NCBI GenBank assembly: GCA_031406155.1
Contig: JANOGW010000006.1
Span: 1-64,000 of the forward strand
Direction of reading: 5' to 3'
Length of the DNA: 64,000 bases
Source: JACMNW01 sp031406155
Lineage (GTDB): Bacteria; Pseudomonadota; Alphaproteobacteria; Rhodobacterales; Rhodobacteraceae
The notes beneath the pieces were generated by a model. That model ran no database searches and was not told the DNA's origin. It saw only the letters and a list, made by a program, of their open reading frames with translations. Below, piece after piece: positions 44,134 to 52,580 of the stretch (position 1 is its first letter; the number at the start of each line of letters is the position of its first letter). The position numbers and the translations under genes are program-made.

Positions 44134-46037
44134 GCGGCTTGTCCCTTGGTTGCGGCGGCGTCCCAAGCGGCACAAAGTGCGGTGAAACGGCCAGACATGT
44201 CTTTGATAGCATCGGTATCGGAGATTTTGCCAGCAAACCATGCTTGTGCTGCGTGGGCAAAGATGGTGCGGCCAACGGCGAAACCTTTGACCAGATCGTG
44301 CTTGCGGGCCAAGGCGAAACTTGCCGCCAGATCTTCGGTTGACGCCTCCAGCCCCAGCACGACGATGCCGCGAACATGGGGGTCGTTGGCTTTGATAGTG
44401 TCACAGGCGGCCGTCCATGCGGCATTGGTTTTGAAGGGTTCAAGCTTCCACCAATCGGGGTAGATGCCGATATCGTAGAACCGCTGGATCACGCGGGCAG
44501 AGGTATCATCAGTAACTGGCCCAACTTTGGAGGGGATGATTTCCAGAAGCATTTCCAATCGGTTGCGGCGGCAAGCATGGAACAGGCGGCGCACGGTATC
44601 TTCTTGGCTCGCTTTCAGATCAGCGCTGTCATCGGGATGATAGAAGCACAGAACCTTGACCACATGTTCCAGCGGCCATTCGGAAAGCGCGCCGAAATCG
44701 GGGCCGAGTTCCGGCTCCAGCGTCAGCGGGCGCGAGGCGGGCCATTCGACTGGGCGGGCGATCCACAGGCCGCTGCCGGCGGCGCGGTAGAGGGCATCGC
44801 GGCCAAGGCGGCTGTCGCAGAGCACACCGTAGCCGGGTTGGTTTTGGGCAACGGTTTCGGCGGCATTCAGGCACAGAAGTTTGAACGCGCCGATGCGGGA
44901 ATGATCGGCACCTGCGGCATCGGCGAGCGCTTCCAGTTGGCTGCGGTGATCAAAAGCGAAGACCTTAAGCGAGGGCCATTCATTGCGGCGGTTGGTGGAC
45001 CAATGCACCTGTTCCAAGGCAGCGTCTTGCCGCAGGCGGGGGGTAACGATGCCGCGTTCGAAGAAAAACTGCAGCTCCTCCCACGATGGGTAGGCGGGGG
45101 TGCAGCCGTGGCGGGAAACGGCGAAAGCCCCGCAGGCATTGGCGAATTTAAGCGAGGTCGCCCAAGTTTCGTCTTTTAGCCAGCCGCGCAGAAGGCCGGA
45201 CATGAAGCCATCGCCTGCACCAAGGACGTTGAAGACCTCGATGGGAAAGCCCATACCGGACAGGCCGTCATCCAAAGTTTCCGGGATGGCGCCTTCGAAG
45301 GCGACGGCACCCATGGGGCCGCGTTTGCAGACCAGAACGGCATGGGTCAGCGACCGTACTTTGCGCAGGGCGGCGATGGTGTCGGTGGTACCGCCAGCGA
45401 TATGAAATTCCTCTTCAGTGCCGACAATCAGATCGAACAGATGCAGGGTCGATTGCAGTTTCGTGCTGACGGCATCAGAGGCGATGAAGCGGTTTTCGCC
45501 GTCATCATGGCCCGAAAGGCCCCAGAGGTTGGGGCGGTAGTCGATATCGAGGGCGGTGCGTGCGCCATTGGCTTTTGCCAGCCGGAGGGCTTTTAACACC
45601 GCCGCTTCGGTGCGCGGGTTTGACAGGTGGGTGCCGGTGGCGGTGATGCAGCGCGCCTTGGCAATATAGGCGGGGTCGATATCATCTTCGCAAAGTGCCA
45701 TGTCGGCGCAGTTTTCGCGGTAGAAGATCAGTGGAAATTGCTGATCATCGCGAATGCCGAGCAGAACGAGGGCGGTCAGACGGGTGGGATCGGTGTGAAC
45801 GCCGCGTACATCGACGCCTTCGCGAACCAGTTCTTCGCGGATGAAGCGGCCCATGTGTTCGTCGCCAACCCGAGTGATCAGGCCGGATTTGAGGCCCAGC
45901 CGTGCAGTGCCAGCCGCGATATTGGTGGGCGATCCACCGATGTATTTCTGGAACGACCCCATGTCTTCCAGCCGACCGCCGACTTGCGCGCCATAAAGAT
46001 CAACAGATGATCGCCCGATGGTGATTACGTCCAGCAT
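44130..46037 (-). CDS. iolC: IolC fused to DUF2090: 5-dehydro-2-deoxygluconokinase / aldolase
   Basis: 635 residues from ATG 46037 (AAGGA five bases upstream; an ATG one codon earlier is possible). Residues 1-320 are a PfkB-family kinase (GGSPTNIAAGTARLGLKSG and catalytic VLGAGDGFMSGLLRGWL). About 330-635 is DUF2090 (FAFDHRSQLEALADAAGADH; WWKLEPFKTNAAW), thought to act as the 6-phospho-5-dehydro-2-deoxy-gluconate aldolase in place of IolJ. One protein thus does the kinase and cleavage steps, giving DHAP and malonate semialdehyde. Starts the iolCDB operon. Confidence 0.92.
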   Translation of the reverse strand: MLDVITIGRSSVDLYGAQVGGRLEDMGSFQKYIGGSPTNIAAGTARLGLKSGLITRVGDEHMGRFIREELVREGVDVRGVHTDPTRLTALVLLGIRDDQQFPLIFYRENCADMALCEDDIDPAYIAKARCITATGTHLSNPRTEAAVLKALRLAKANGARTALDIDYRPNLWGLSGHDDGENRFIASDAVSTKLQSTLHLFDLIVGTEEEFHIAGGTTDTIAALRKVRSLTHAVLVCKRGPMGAVAFEGAIPETLDDGLSGMGFPIEVFNVLGAGDGFMSGLLRGWLKDETWATSLKFANACGAFAVSRHGCTPAYPSWEELQFFFERGIVTPRLRQDAALEQVHWSTNRRNEWPSLKVFAFDHRSQLEALADAAGADHSRIGAFKLLCLNAAETVAQNQPGYGVLCDSRLGRDALYRAAGSGLWIARPVEWPASRPLTLEPELGPDFGALSEWPLEHVVKVLCFYHPDDSADLKASQEDTVRRLFHACRRNRLEMLLEIIPSKVGPVTDDTSARVIQRFYDIGIYPDWWKLEPFKTNAAWTAACDTIKANDPHVRGIVVLGLEASTEDLAASFALARKHDLVKGFAVGRTIFAHAAQAWFAGKISDTDAIKDMSGRFTALCAAWDAAATKGQAA

Positions 46038-46067
46038 CATCTTCCTTGTCTTGGGATCGCAGAGTTG

Positions 46068-46083
46068 TGGAATATATATTCCA
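46068..46083. promoter_or_regulatory. IolR-type operator 1 (iolC promoter)
   Basis: TGGAATATATATTCCA is a perfect 16-bp palindrome 31 bp upstream of the iolC ATG. It fits the GGAA-N6-TTCC motif reported for IolR of rhizobia, as I recall it. Two related sites lie at 47004 and 47133. Confidence 0.75.
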
Positions 46084-46138
46084 ATTATCGGCCAAGACAA
46101 ACAGAAAATTCAGCATGCAGGTTTATCCGGGGTCTCTG

Positions 46139-46948
46139 TCAAGTTCGCCGGGCACCGACTGCGGTTGCCAAGGTGATCGCCAGCGCGAACGAAGCCGAAA
46201 GGGTGCGAAAGTCGCCCAGATCAACCTCCCGGACCAGCAAAGTGGCCGCTCCGACCCGCTGCAAGGGTGAATTGAGGGCATCAGTGATGGCCACCACCTT
46301 AATGCCCCGCGATGCGGCAAGCGAGGCCGCTTCAAGCGTGTTCTGGGTGTAGGGCGCGTAGGACACTGCGACCAGCGCATCGCCGGGCCGCAAAAGATGC
46401 TGCTGATCAAGGTCGCCTATGCGGTCGTGCAGCATGGCGGGGACCGACATTTTGCCAAAGGCATAGGCAAGATAATAGGTGATTGGAAAGGCGCGCTTGA
46501 GGCCGATCAGATGGATGGTTGGCGCCAGTACCAATATGTCGACGGCATCTTGCAGGGCGCCTGCATCCACAGTTGATGTCAGAGAGTCCAGCGACGCACG
46601 CCCGGTTTCGACAAATTCCGCCAGCAATGCATGGGGGTTACCGGCTGTTTCAGCGCGCAATGCATCAAGTCTGGCGGAATAGTTCGGCCAACGTTGGCTG
46701 TAGTCTTGCCGGAAAATCCTCTGCAGTTCCGAAAACCCGGAAAATCCCAGCAACTGACAAAACCGCATGAAAGCAGATGGCTGAACACCGGCCGACTGGG
46801 ACAACTCGGCCACCGTTGACACCGCGATCTTGTCAGTGTTCAGCGCAAGATAGTCAGCACACTGGCGCAACCGTTTTGGCAAAGTGTCTGAGACCGCGAT
46901 CAAGCGTTGACGGAACTCTTCGACTGTCGCGGGGGCCGGGGATGTCAT
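46139..46948 (-). CDS. iolR: RpiR-family regulator of inositol genes (IolR)
   Basis: 269 residues from ATG 46948, chosen because the family start (PATVEEFRQRLIAVSDTLPK) begins here; the long upstream frame covers operators. N-terminal helix-turn-helix (VAELSQSAGVQPSAFMRFCQ) and a C-terminal SIS sugar-phosphate domain (IHLIGLKRAFPITYYLAYAF; ALVAVSYAPYTQNTLEAASL). It probably represses iolC-iolD-iolB, iolG and itself through the three GGAAT-N4-ATTCC-type sites, relieved by a phosphorylated inositol intermediate. Confidence 0.87.
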   Translation of the reverse strand: MTSPAPATVEEFRQRLIAVSDTLPKRLRQCADYLALNTDKIAVSTVAELSQSAGVQPSAFMRFCQLLGFSGFSELQRIFRQDYSQRWPNYSARLDALRAETAGNPHALLAEFVETGRASLDSLTSTVDAGALQDAVDILVLAPTIHLIGLKRAFPITYYLAYAFGKMSVPAMLHDRIGDLDQQHLLRPGDALVAVSYAPYTQNTLEAASLAASRGIKVVAITDALNSPLQRVGAATLLVREVDLGDFRTLSASFALAITLATAVGARRT

Positions 46949-47003
46949 CACGTATGATCTTTTCAGGTTCGGTGCCAGCGAGGCGGTCAGATGCCTCCTT
47001 GAG

Positions 47004-47019
47004 TGGAATATTAATTCTA
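47004..47019. promoter_or_regulatory. IolR-type operator 2 (iolR promoter)
   Basis: TGGAATATTAATTCTA matches operator 1 with one arm base changed. It lies 56 bp upstream of the iolR ATG, suggesting autoregulation. Confidence 0.65.
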
Positions 47020-47132
47020 CGAAGCGTTTTGGACGGTGTCCACCGCCATCGTTCGAGGGGTGCATCCGGGCGGGTCCGTTGCTGAATTCAGAGTTCGCAG
47101 GCATCAAAAAAAATTTCGGGACCGTTGTTTTT

Positions 47133-47148
47133 TGGAATAGGCATTCCA
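47133..47148. promoter_or_regulatory. IolR-type operator 3 (iolG promoter)
   Basis: TGGAATAGGCATTCCA has perfect 6-bp arms with a 4-bp spacer and lies 119 bp upstream of the iolG ATG, between iolG and iolR. Confidence 0.7.
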
Positions 47149-47266
47149 GCGGGCCAAGTATATGACGCAGTGGGGTGGGCAGGTTGTTCACGAGAATGCA
47201 CACAACTATAGCCGTATGAAGCAAAACCAAATGGCGCGAAAGCCTCACTCAAAGATCGAGGATAAC

Positions 47267-48256
47267 ATGACGGTACGGTTTGGATTATTGGGTGCAGGGC
47301 GCATCGGCAAGGTGCACGCAAAGGCAATTACGGGCGATGCGAACGCCAAACTGGTGGCAGTTTCGGACGCGATGCCTGCGGCGGCGCAGGCGATTGCGGA
47401 TCAGTACGGTTGTGACATTCGCAGTATTGATGCGATTGAGACTGCGTCTGACATTGATGCGGTGGTAATCTGCACGCCCACCGATACCCATGCAGACCTG
47501 ATCGAACGCTTCGCGCGCGCCGGCAAGGCGATCTTCTGTGAAAAGCCGATCGATCTGAGCGTGGACCGCGTCAGGGCCTGCCTGAAGGTGGTTGAAAGCA
47601 CAAAAGCCAAGTTGATGGTCGGGTTCAACCGCCGTTTTGATCCGCATTTCAAGGCGGTAAGGGAAGCAATTGATGCGGGAAAAATCGGCAAGGCAGAGAT
47701 GATCACCATCACGTCGCGCGATCCGGGCGCACCACCGCCTGCCTACATCAAAGTGTCGGGCGGCATTTTCCGCGACATGACGATCCATGATTTCGATATG
47801 GCGCGGTTCTTGCTGGCGGAGGACGTTGCGACGGTTTACGCGACCGCATCCGTTCTGGTCGACCCGGAGATTGGCAAACTGGGTGATTTCGACAGCGTTT
47901 CGGTGGTTCTGACCACGGCGACGGGCAAGCAATGCATGATCTCGAATTCGCGCCGCGCCACGTATGGTTATGACCAGCGGATCGAGGTGCATGGATCGTT
48001 GGGTATGATTGCGGCAGAAAATCAGCGCCCCGTCAGCATCGAACTGGCCACCGCCGGCGGCTATACCCGCCCGCCGTTGCATGATTTTTTCATGACCCGC
48101 TATACCGAGGCATATGCCGCCGAAATCGCAGCCTTCATCAGCGTTGTGGCGGGGGATGCAAACCCGGTTCCAAGTGGCGCAGATGGATTGGCCGCACTGG
48201 TTCTGGCCGAAGCGGCGTTGCAATCCGTCCGCGAAGGACGCGCGATCACGGTGTGA
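47267..48256 (+). CDS. iolG: myo-Inositol 2-dehydrogenase IolG
   Basis: 329 residues from ATG 47267 (GAGGA upstream). Gfo/Idh/MocA family: NAD motif LLGAGRIGKVHAKAI, catalytic EKPID, and the Asp-x-x-x-His pair in DMTIHDFDMARF. It oxidises myo-inositol to scyllo-inosose, the first step of the pathway, and its location beside iolR supports this over other family members. Divergent from iolR, with an operator in front and a terminator behind. Confidence 0.9.
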   Translation: MTVRFGLLGAGRIGKVHAKAITGDANAKLVAVSDAMPAAAQAIADQYGCDIRSIDAIETASDIDAVVICTPTDTHADLIERFARAGKAIFCEKPIDLSVDRVRACLKVVESTKAKLMVGFNRRFDPHFKAVREAIDAGKIGKAEMITITSRDPGAPPPAYIKVSGGIFRDMTIHDFDMARFLLAEDVATVYATASVLVDPEIGKLGDFDSVSVVLTTATGKQCMISNSRRATYGYDQRIEVHGSLGMIAAENQRPVSIELATAGGYTRPPLHDFFMTRYTEAYAAEIAAFISVVAGDANPVPSGADGLAALVLAEAALQSVREGRAITV

Positions 48257-48283
48257 CAAAGCGCGCGTACGTTTCCATGTCAG

Positions 48284-48322
48284 GCCCGCCTTTCGTGAAG
48301 GGGGCGGGCGTGTGTTTTTCGC
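48284..48322 (+). terminator. Rho-independent terminator after iolG
   Basis: GCCCGCC and GGCGGGC form a 7-bp GC stem around a 12-nt loop and are followed by GTGTGTTTTTC. Position 28 bp after the iolG stop fits. The remaining sequence to 48549 is AT-richer, shows no gene, and presumably holds the glycerol operon promoter. Confidence 0.7.
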
Positions 48323-48549
48323 GTTTGCAGCATCTTACTTTTGTGCGACAGCACTGTTTTGACCACTTGATTGCAGCCGAAAACCCGGCGACCTCACAAA
48401 AACTTATACATTCGGATCAACGGCATAATGAGAAATACGGCGCGTAAGGGCTGATCTACTAACAATTTAGTTTGACAGAATCCGATGCATGTCATGAATA
48501 TGTTGCAGCCAGCAAGAACTGGCCCATCATATCTCAGGGAGGAGAAAGG

Positions 48550-50286
48550 ATGCGGAAGTATCTTCTCTCCGCAGTGGCGGCGTCTGCCGTTATTGCGGGG
48601 TCTCAGGCTGCGTTTGCGGACGCGGCTGCAGCACAAAAATGGATTGATTCCGAATTTCAGCCGTCGACCCTAAGCAAGGAAGAACAGCTGGCCGAAATGG
48701 AATGGTTCATCAAGGCAGCAGAACCATTTGCCGGCATGGAAGTTAACGTACTGTCGGAAGGTATTCCGACCCATTCGTACGAATCCGAAGTGCTGACCAA
48801 GGCATTTGAAGAAATCACCGGGATCAAGGTCAATCACCAGATCCTTGGCGAAGGCGAGGTTGTGCAGGCCGTTCAGACCCAGATGCAGACCAACCGTAAC
48901 CTCTATGATGGCTACGTGAACGACAGCGATCTGATCGGTACCCATTCGCGCCTGCAGCAGGCCTATAATCTGACCGACCAGATGGCGGGATCGTGGGCTG
49001 CCACCACCAACCCCGGCCTTGATCTGCCCGATTTCATGGGCAGCAAGTTTACCACTGGGCCGGATGGCAAGCTGTATCAGTTGCCTGACCAGCAGTTCGC
49101 AAACCTGTATTGGTTCCGCAAGGACTGGTTCGATCGCGAAGATCTGAAGACCGCGTTCAAAGCCAAGTATGGCTATGATCTGGGTGTTCCGGTGAACTGG
49201 TCTGCCTATGAAGACATCGCCGAGTTCTTCACCAATGACGTGAAAGAAGTCGACGGCGTACAGATCTATGGCCACATGGATTACGGCAAGCGTGCGCCGG
49301 ATCTTGGCTGGCGGATGACCGACGCCTGGCTTTCGATGGCCGGTGCCGGATCGCCGGGCGAGCCGAACGGTATTCCGATTGACGAATGGGGTATCCGGAT
49401 GGAAGCCGGGTCTTGCAACCCATCGGGCGCGTCCGTGTCGCGTGGTGGCGAAGCGAATGGCCCTGCATCGGTTTATGCCATTGCGAAATGGGATGAATGG
49501 CTCCGGAAATACGCGCCTCCGGGTGCGGCCAGCTATGACTTCTATCAGTCATTGCCGGCACTTAGCCAAGGCAACGTGGCCCAGCAGATTTTCTGGTACA
49601 CCGCCTTTACCGCCGACATGGTGAAGCCAAAGTCAGAAGGTAACAACACTGTCGACGACGAAGGCACGCCACTTTGGCGCATGGCCCCATCACCACACGG
49701 CCCCTACTGGAAAGAAGGCCAGAAGGTTGGCTATCAGGACGTTGGATCGTGGACGTTCCTGAAATCGACCCCGGAAGACCGCGCACAGGCGGCTTGGCTT
49801 TACGCTCAGTTCGTGGTGTCCAAAACTGTTGACGTGAAGAAAAGCCAAGTTGGTCTGACCTTCATCCGTGACAGCACTGTGCGGCATGAAAGCTTTACCG
49901 AGCGCGCCCCGAAACTGGGTGGCTTGGTAGAATTCTATCGCTCGCCCGACCGGGTGCGTTGGTCGCCAACTGGCATCAACGTGCCTGACTATCCGAAGCT
50001 GGCGCAAATCTGGTGGCAGCAAATCGGTGACGTGAACTCGGGTGCGTTTACACCCCAGGAAGCGATGGACCGTCTGGCCGAGGAAATGGATATCACCATG
50101 GGCCGGATGCAGCAGGCGGATGAAGCAGCCAATGTTTACGGCGGTTGCGGACCACGTCTGAACGAGCCGAAGGATGCCGAGTTTTGGTATGCCAATGGCG
50201 GGGCCAAGCCGAAGCTTGAAAACGAAAAAGAGCAAGGTGTCACCATCGCTTATGATGAGTTGATCAAGCAGTGGGCCGAAAACTAA
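48550..50286 (+). CDS. glpV: Glycerol-type ABC transporter substrate-binding protein (GlpV-like)
   Basis: 578 residues, long for a binding protein, as GlpV is. ATG 48550 follows GGAGGAGAAAGG. Signal peptide (MRKYLLSAVAASAVIAGSQA, then AFA). Type 2 periplasmic fold with VNVLSEGIPTHSYESEVLTK and the C-terminal RMQQADEAANVYGGCGPRLN motif, which I associate with the rhizobial GlpSTPQUV glycerol importer. Gene order here puts it first, followed by the two ATPases, two permeases and the small GlpU. It delivers glycerol (or a similar polyol) to the membrane complex. Confidence 0.82.
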   Translation: MRKYLLSAVAASAVIAGSQAAFADAAAAQKWIDSEFQPSTLSKEEQLAEMEWFIKAAEPFAGMEVNVLSEGIPTHSYESEVLTKAFEEITGIKVNHQILGEGEVVQAVQTQMQTNRNLYDGYVNDSDLIGTHSRLQQAYNLTDQMAGSWAATTNPGLDLPDFMGSKFTTGPDGKLYQLPDQQFANLYWFRKDWFDREDLKTAFKAKYGYDLGVPVNWSAYEDIAEFFTNDVKEVDGVQIYGHMDYGKRAPDLGWRMTDAWLSMAGAGSPGEPNGIPIDEWGIRMEAGSCNPSGASVSRGGEANGPASVYAIAKWDEWLRKYAPPGAASYDFYQSLPALSQGNVAQQIFWYTAFTADMVKPKSEGNNTVDDEGTPLWRMAPSPHGPYWKEGQKVGYQDVGSWTFLKSTPEDRAQAAWLYAQFVVSKTVDVKKSQVGLTFIRDSTVRHESFTERAPKLGGLVEFYRSPDRVRWSPTGINVPDYPKLAQIWWQQIGDVNSGAFTPQEAMDRLAEEMDITMGRMQQADEAANVYGGCGPRLNEPKDAEFWYANGGAKPKLENEKEQGVTIAYDELIKQWAEN

Positions 50287-50302
50287 GAACGATCTGACGA
50301 CG

Positions 50303-50327
50303 CTGCCCGGGGGCGTTCCCCGGGCAG
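50303..50327 (+). other. Strong intercistronic hairpin after glpV
   Basis: CTGCCCGGGG-GCGTT-CCCCGGGCAG is a perfect 10-bp GC stem 16 bp after the glpV stop, without a T-run. It probably stabilises the glpV transcript or attenuates read-through, giving excess binding protein. Confidence 0.6.
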
Positions 50328-50422
50328 ACCATAACCGGGGGGTACATCCCGGTTTTTGGCTGCTTGTCTGCGCTGCTTTGATGCAGAAAATGGGGCCAAG
50401 CCATATCCGGGGAAAAGCAAAG

Positions 50423-51487
50423 ATGGCTCTTGAGCTACGACAGATATCCAGTCGCATCGGGGCGATAACCCATGTGAAACCCACCGATCTTGTGCTGCAG
50501 CCGGGTGCGTTCAACGTGTTGCTGGGGGCCACCGGGGCGGGAAAAACATCGCTGATCAAGGTGATGGCAGGGCTCGCCAAGGCGACCACCGGACAGATTT
50601 TCATGAACGGCGTCGATGTTACCAAAGACAGCCCGCAAAAGCGCAACATCAGTCTGGTGCATCAGTTTTTCGTCAATTACCCGCATATGACGGTATACGA
50701 CAACATCGCCTCGCCGCTGCGTGTGGCAGGCATGGCGAAATCAGAAATTCAAGGGCGGGTCGAGGCAGCGGCGGACGTGCTGCGCCTGCGCCCGATGTTG
50801 AAGCGCAGACCGCACGAATTGTCAGGTGGGCAGCAGCAGCGCACGGCTTTAGCGCGGGCTATCGCCAAGGAAAGTACGGCGGTGTTTCTGGACGAACCGC
50901 TGGCTAACCTGGACTACAAGCTGCGCGAAGAACTGCGCGATCAGTTGCCCGATTTGTTTGCGGGCCGGGGTGCCGTGGTGGTTTATGCCACGTCAGAGCC
51001 GGAAGAGGCGTTGATGCTGGGTGGCTATACGGCGCTGATTGATGATGGCGCGGTGACCCAGTTTGGGCCGACAGCCGAAATTTACCGGCATCCGCAGAAC
51101 CTGACGGCAGCGCGGGTCTTTTCGCAACCGCCGATCAATGCAGCACAAGTGACCAAGCAAGGCAGCCGGGCGAGACTTGCCAACGGCGTGAACTGGGAGC
51201 TGTCGGGTAAGGCAGCCGATATGGCAGACGGCGTCTATACGGTGGCGATCCGTCCGCATCATGTAAGCCCGGTACGCGAAAGCGGCGATCAGGTTGAATT
51301 GCAGGGCAGGGTGTCGGTGACGGAGCTAAGCGGGTCTGAAAGCTCGGCCCATTTCGCGATGAGCGATCAGTCTTGGGTGTCTTTGGCACCCGGCGTGCAT
51401 CCCTACAAGGTGGGCGAGGGTCATACGTTCTACATGGACCCGGCCAAGTGTTTCTATTTCGCGCCCGACGGCGCGATTGTGGCGTAA
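50423..51487 (+). CDS. glpS: Glycerol ABC transporter ATPase GlpS
   Basis: 354 residues from ATG 50423. Walker A GATGAGKTS, canonical signature LSGGQQQRTALARA, Walker B AVFLDEPLANLD, then a TOBE-type C-terminus (VYTVAIRPHHVSPVRESGDQ). One of two unequal ATPases of the complex; this one has a full signature motif. It follows the hairpin and precedes glpT by 13 bp. Confidence 0.85.
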   Translation: MALELRQISSRIGAITHVKPTDLVLQPGAFNVLLGATGAGKTSLIKVMAGLAKATTGQIFMNGVDVTKDSPQKRNISLVHQFFVNYPHMTVYDNIASPLRVAGMAKSEIQGRVEAAADVLRLRPMLKRRPHELSGGQQQRTALARAIAKESTAVFLDEPLANLDYKLREELRDQLPDLFAGRGAVVVYATSEPEEALMLGGYTALIDDGAVTQFGPTAEIYRHPQNLTAARVFSQPPINAAQVTKQGSRARLANGVNWELSGKAADMADGVYTVAIRPHHVSPVRESGDQVELQGRVSVTELSGSESSAHFAMSDQSWVSLAPGVHPYKVGEGHTFYMDPAKCFYFAPDGAIVA

Positions 51488-51500
51488 GGGGCTCGGGAAA

Positions 51501-52580
51501 ATGGCAAAAATCACGCTACAGGGCCTGCGTCACAGCTACAGCAAAGTGCCGTCTGGGCCAGCGGATTATGCGTTAAAGCAGATTGATCTGGATTGGCGCG
51601 ATGGTGGTGCCTATGCGCTGTTGGGGCCATCGGGGTGCGGGAAATCGACGCTTTTGAACATCATTTCGGGGCTGCTGGTGCCGTCTGAAGGCAAGATATT
51701 GTTCAATGACCGCGATGTGACGACTGTGCCGCCGGACCAGCGCAACATCGCGCAGGTTTTCCAGTTTCCGGTGATTTACGACACGATGACGGTGTACGAC
51801 AACTTGGCGTTCCCGTTGCGCAATCGCGGGGTGCCGGAAGACAAGGTTGCGAGCCGGGTCAAGGAAATTGCCGACATGCTGGAAGTGACAGCCGTGTTGA
51901 CAAAACGTGCCCGTGGGTTGTCTCCGGATGTGAAGCAGAAAATTTCGATGGGGCGGGGGCTGGTTCGTGATGACGTCAACGTGGTGATGTTCGACGAGCC
52001 GCTGACGATGATCGACCCGCATCTGAAGTGGAAACTGCGATCAAAGCTGAAGGAACTGCACCAGCGGGTGCGGGCCACGATGATTTATGTGACGCATGAC
52101 CAGACAGAGGCACTAACATTTGCCGACCAGGTTGTGGTGATGCAGGACGGCGAGGTTGTGCAGATCGGCACGCCTGTCGATCTGTTTGAGCGCCCGCAGC
52201 ATACGTTTGTGGGGCATTTCATTGGCTCACCGGGGATGAACGTTCTGTCGTGTGAATTGCGCGAGGGGGCGGCGTATCTGGGGGATCATCAGGTGGCGCT
52301 GGAAGGGCCGGTTACCTCGGGTTACGGGCGGTTCGAAATCGGCGTGCGGCCGGAATTTGTGAAGATCGCAAAGCAGGGGCTGCCAGCGGTGATCCGCAAG
52401 GTTTCTGACATCGGTCGGCATAACGTGGTTGAGGCGATGGTGGGCAATCAGCGCGTGGCGGCGGTGATTGATGGCCCGGTGCCGGGGCAGGGCGATGCGG
52501 TGCATCTGGCGTTTGCCCCTGCCTATACCCGGCTTTACCGCGACGGTTGGATCGCCACTTCGCCAGCAAAGGCTGCATGA
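51501..52580 (+). CDS. glpT: Glycerol ABC transporter ATPase GlpT (degenerate signature)
   Basis: 359 residues from ATG 51501 (GGGAAA just upstream). Walker A GPSGCGKST, Walker B VVMFDEPLTMID and H-loop YVTHDQTEAL are normal, but the signature reads LSPDVKQKISMGRGLV instead of LSGGQ. In the heterodimer with GlpS, one ATP site would therefore lack a standard signature. This is the ABC GlpT, not the glycerol-3-phosphate antiporter of the same name. It overlaps the first permease start. Confidence 0.85.
   Translation: MAKITLQGLRHSYSKVPSGPADYALKQIDLDWRDGGAYALLGPSGCGKSTLLNIISGLLVPSEGKILFNDRDVTTVPPDQRNIAQVFQFPVIYDTMTVYDNLAFPLRNRGVPEDKVASRVKEIADMLEVTAVLTKRARGLSPDVKQKISMGRGLVRDDVNVVMFDEPLTMIDPHLKWKLRSKLKELHQRVRATMIYVTHDQTEALTFADQVVVMQDGEVVQIGTPVDLFERPQHTFVGHFIGSPGMNVLSCELREGAAYLGDHQVALEGPVTSGYGRFEIGVRPEFVKIAKQGLPAVIRKVSDIGRHNVVEAMVGNQRVAAVIDGPVPGQGDAVHLAFAPAYTRLYRDGWIATSPAKAA

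Noticed and set aside
51501..52580. Reading glpT as the glycerol-3-phosphate antiporter
   Set aside because: The protein is an ABC ATPase with Walker motifs; the shared symbol comes from the rhizobial glpSTPQUV nomenclature.
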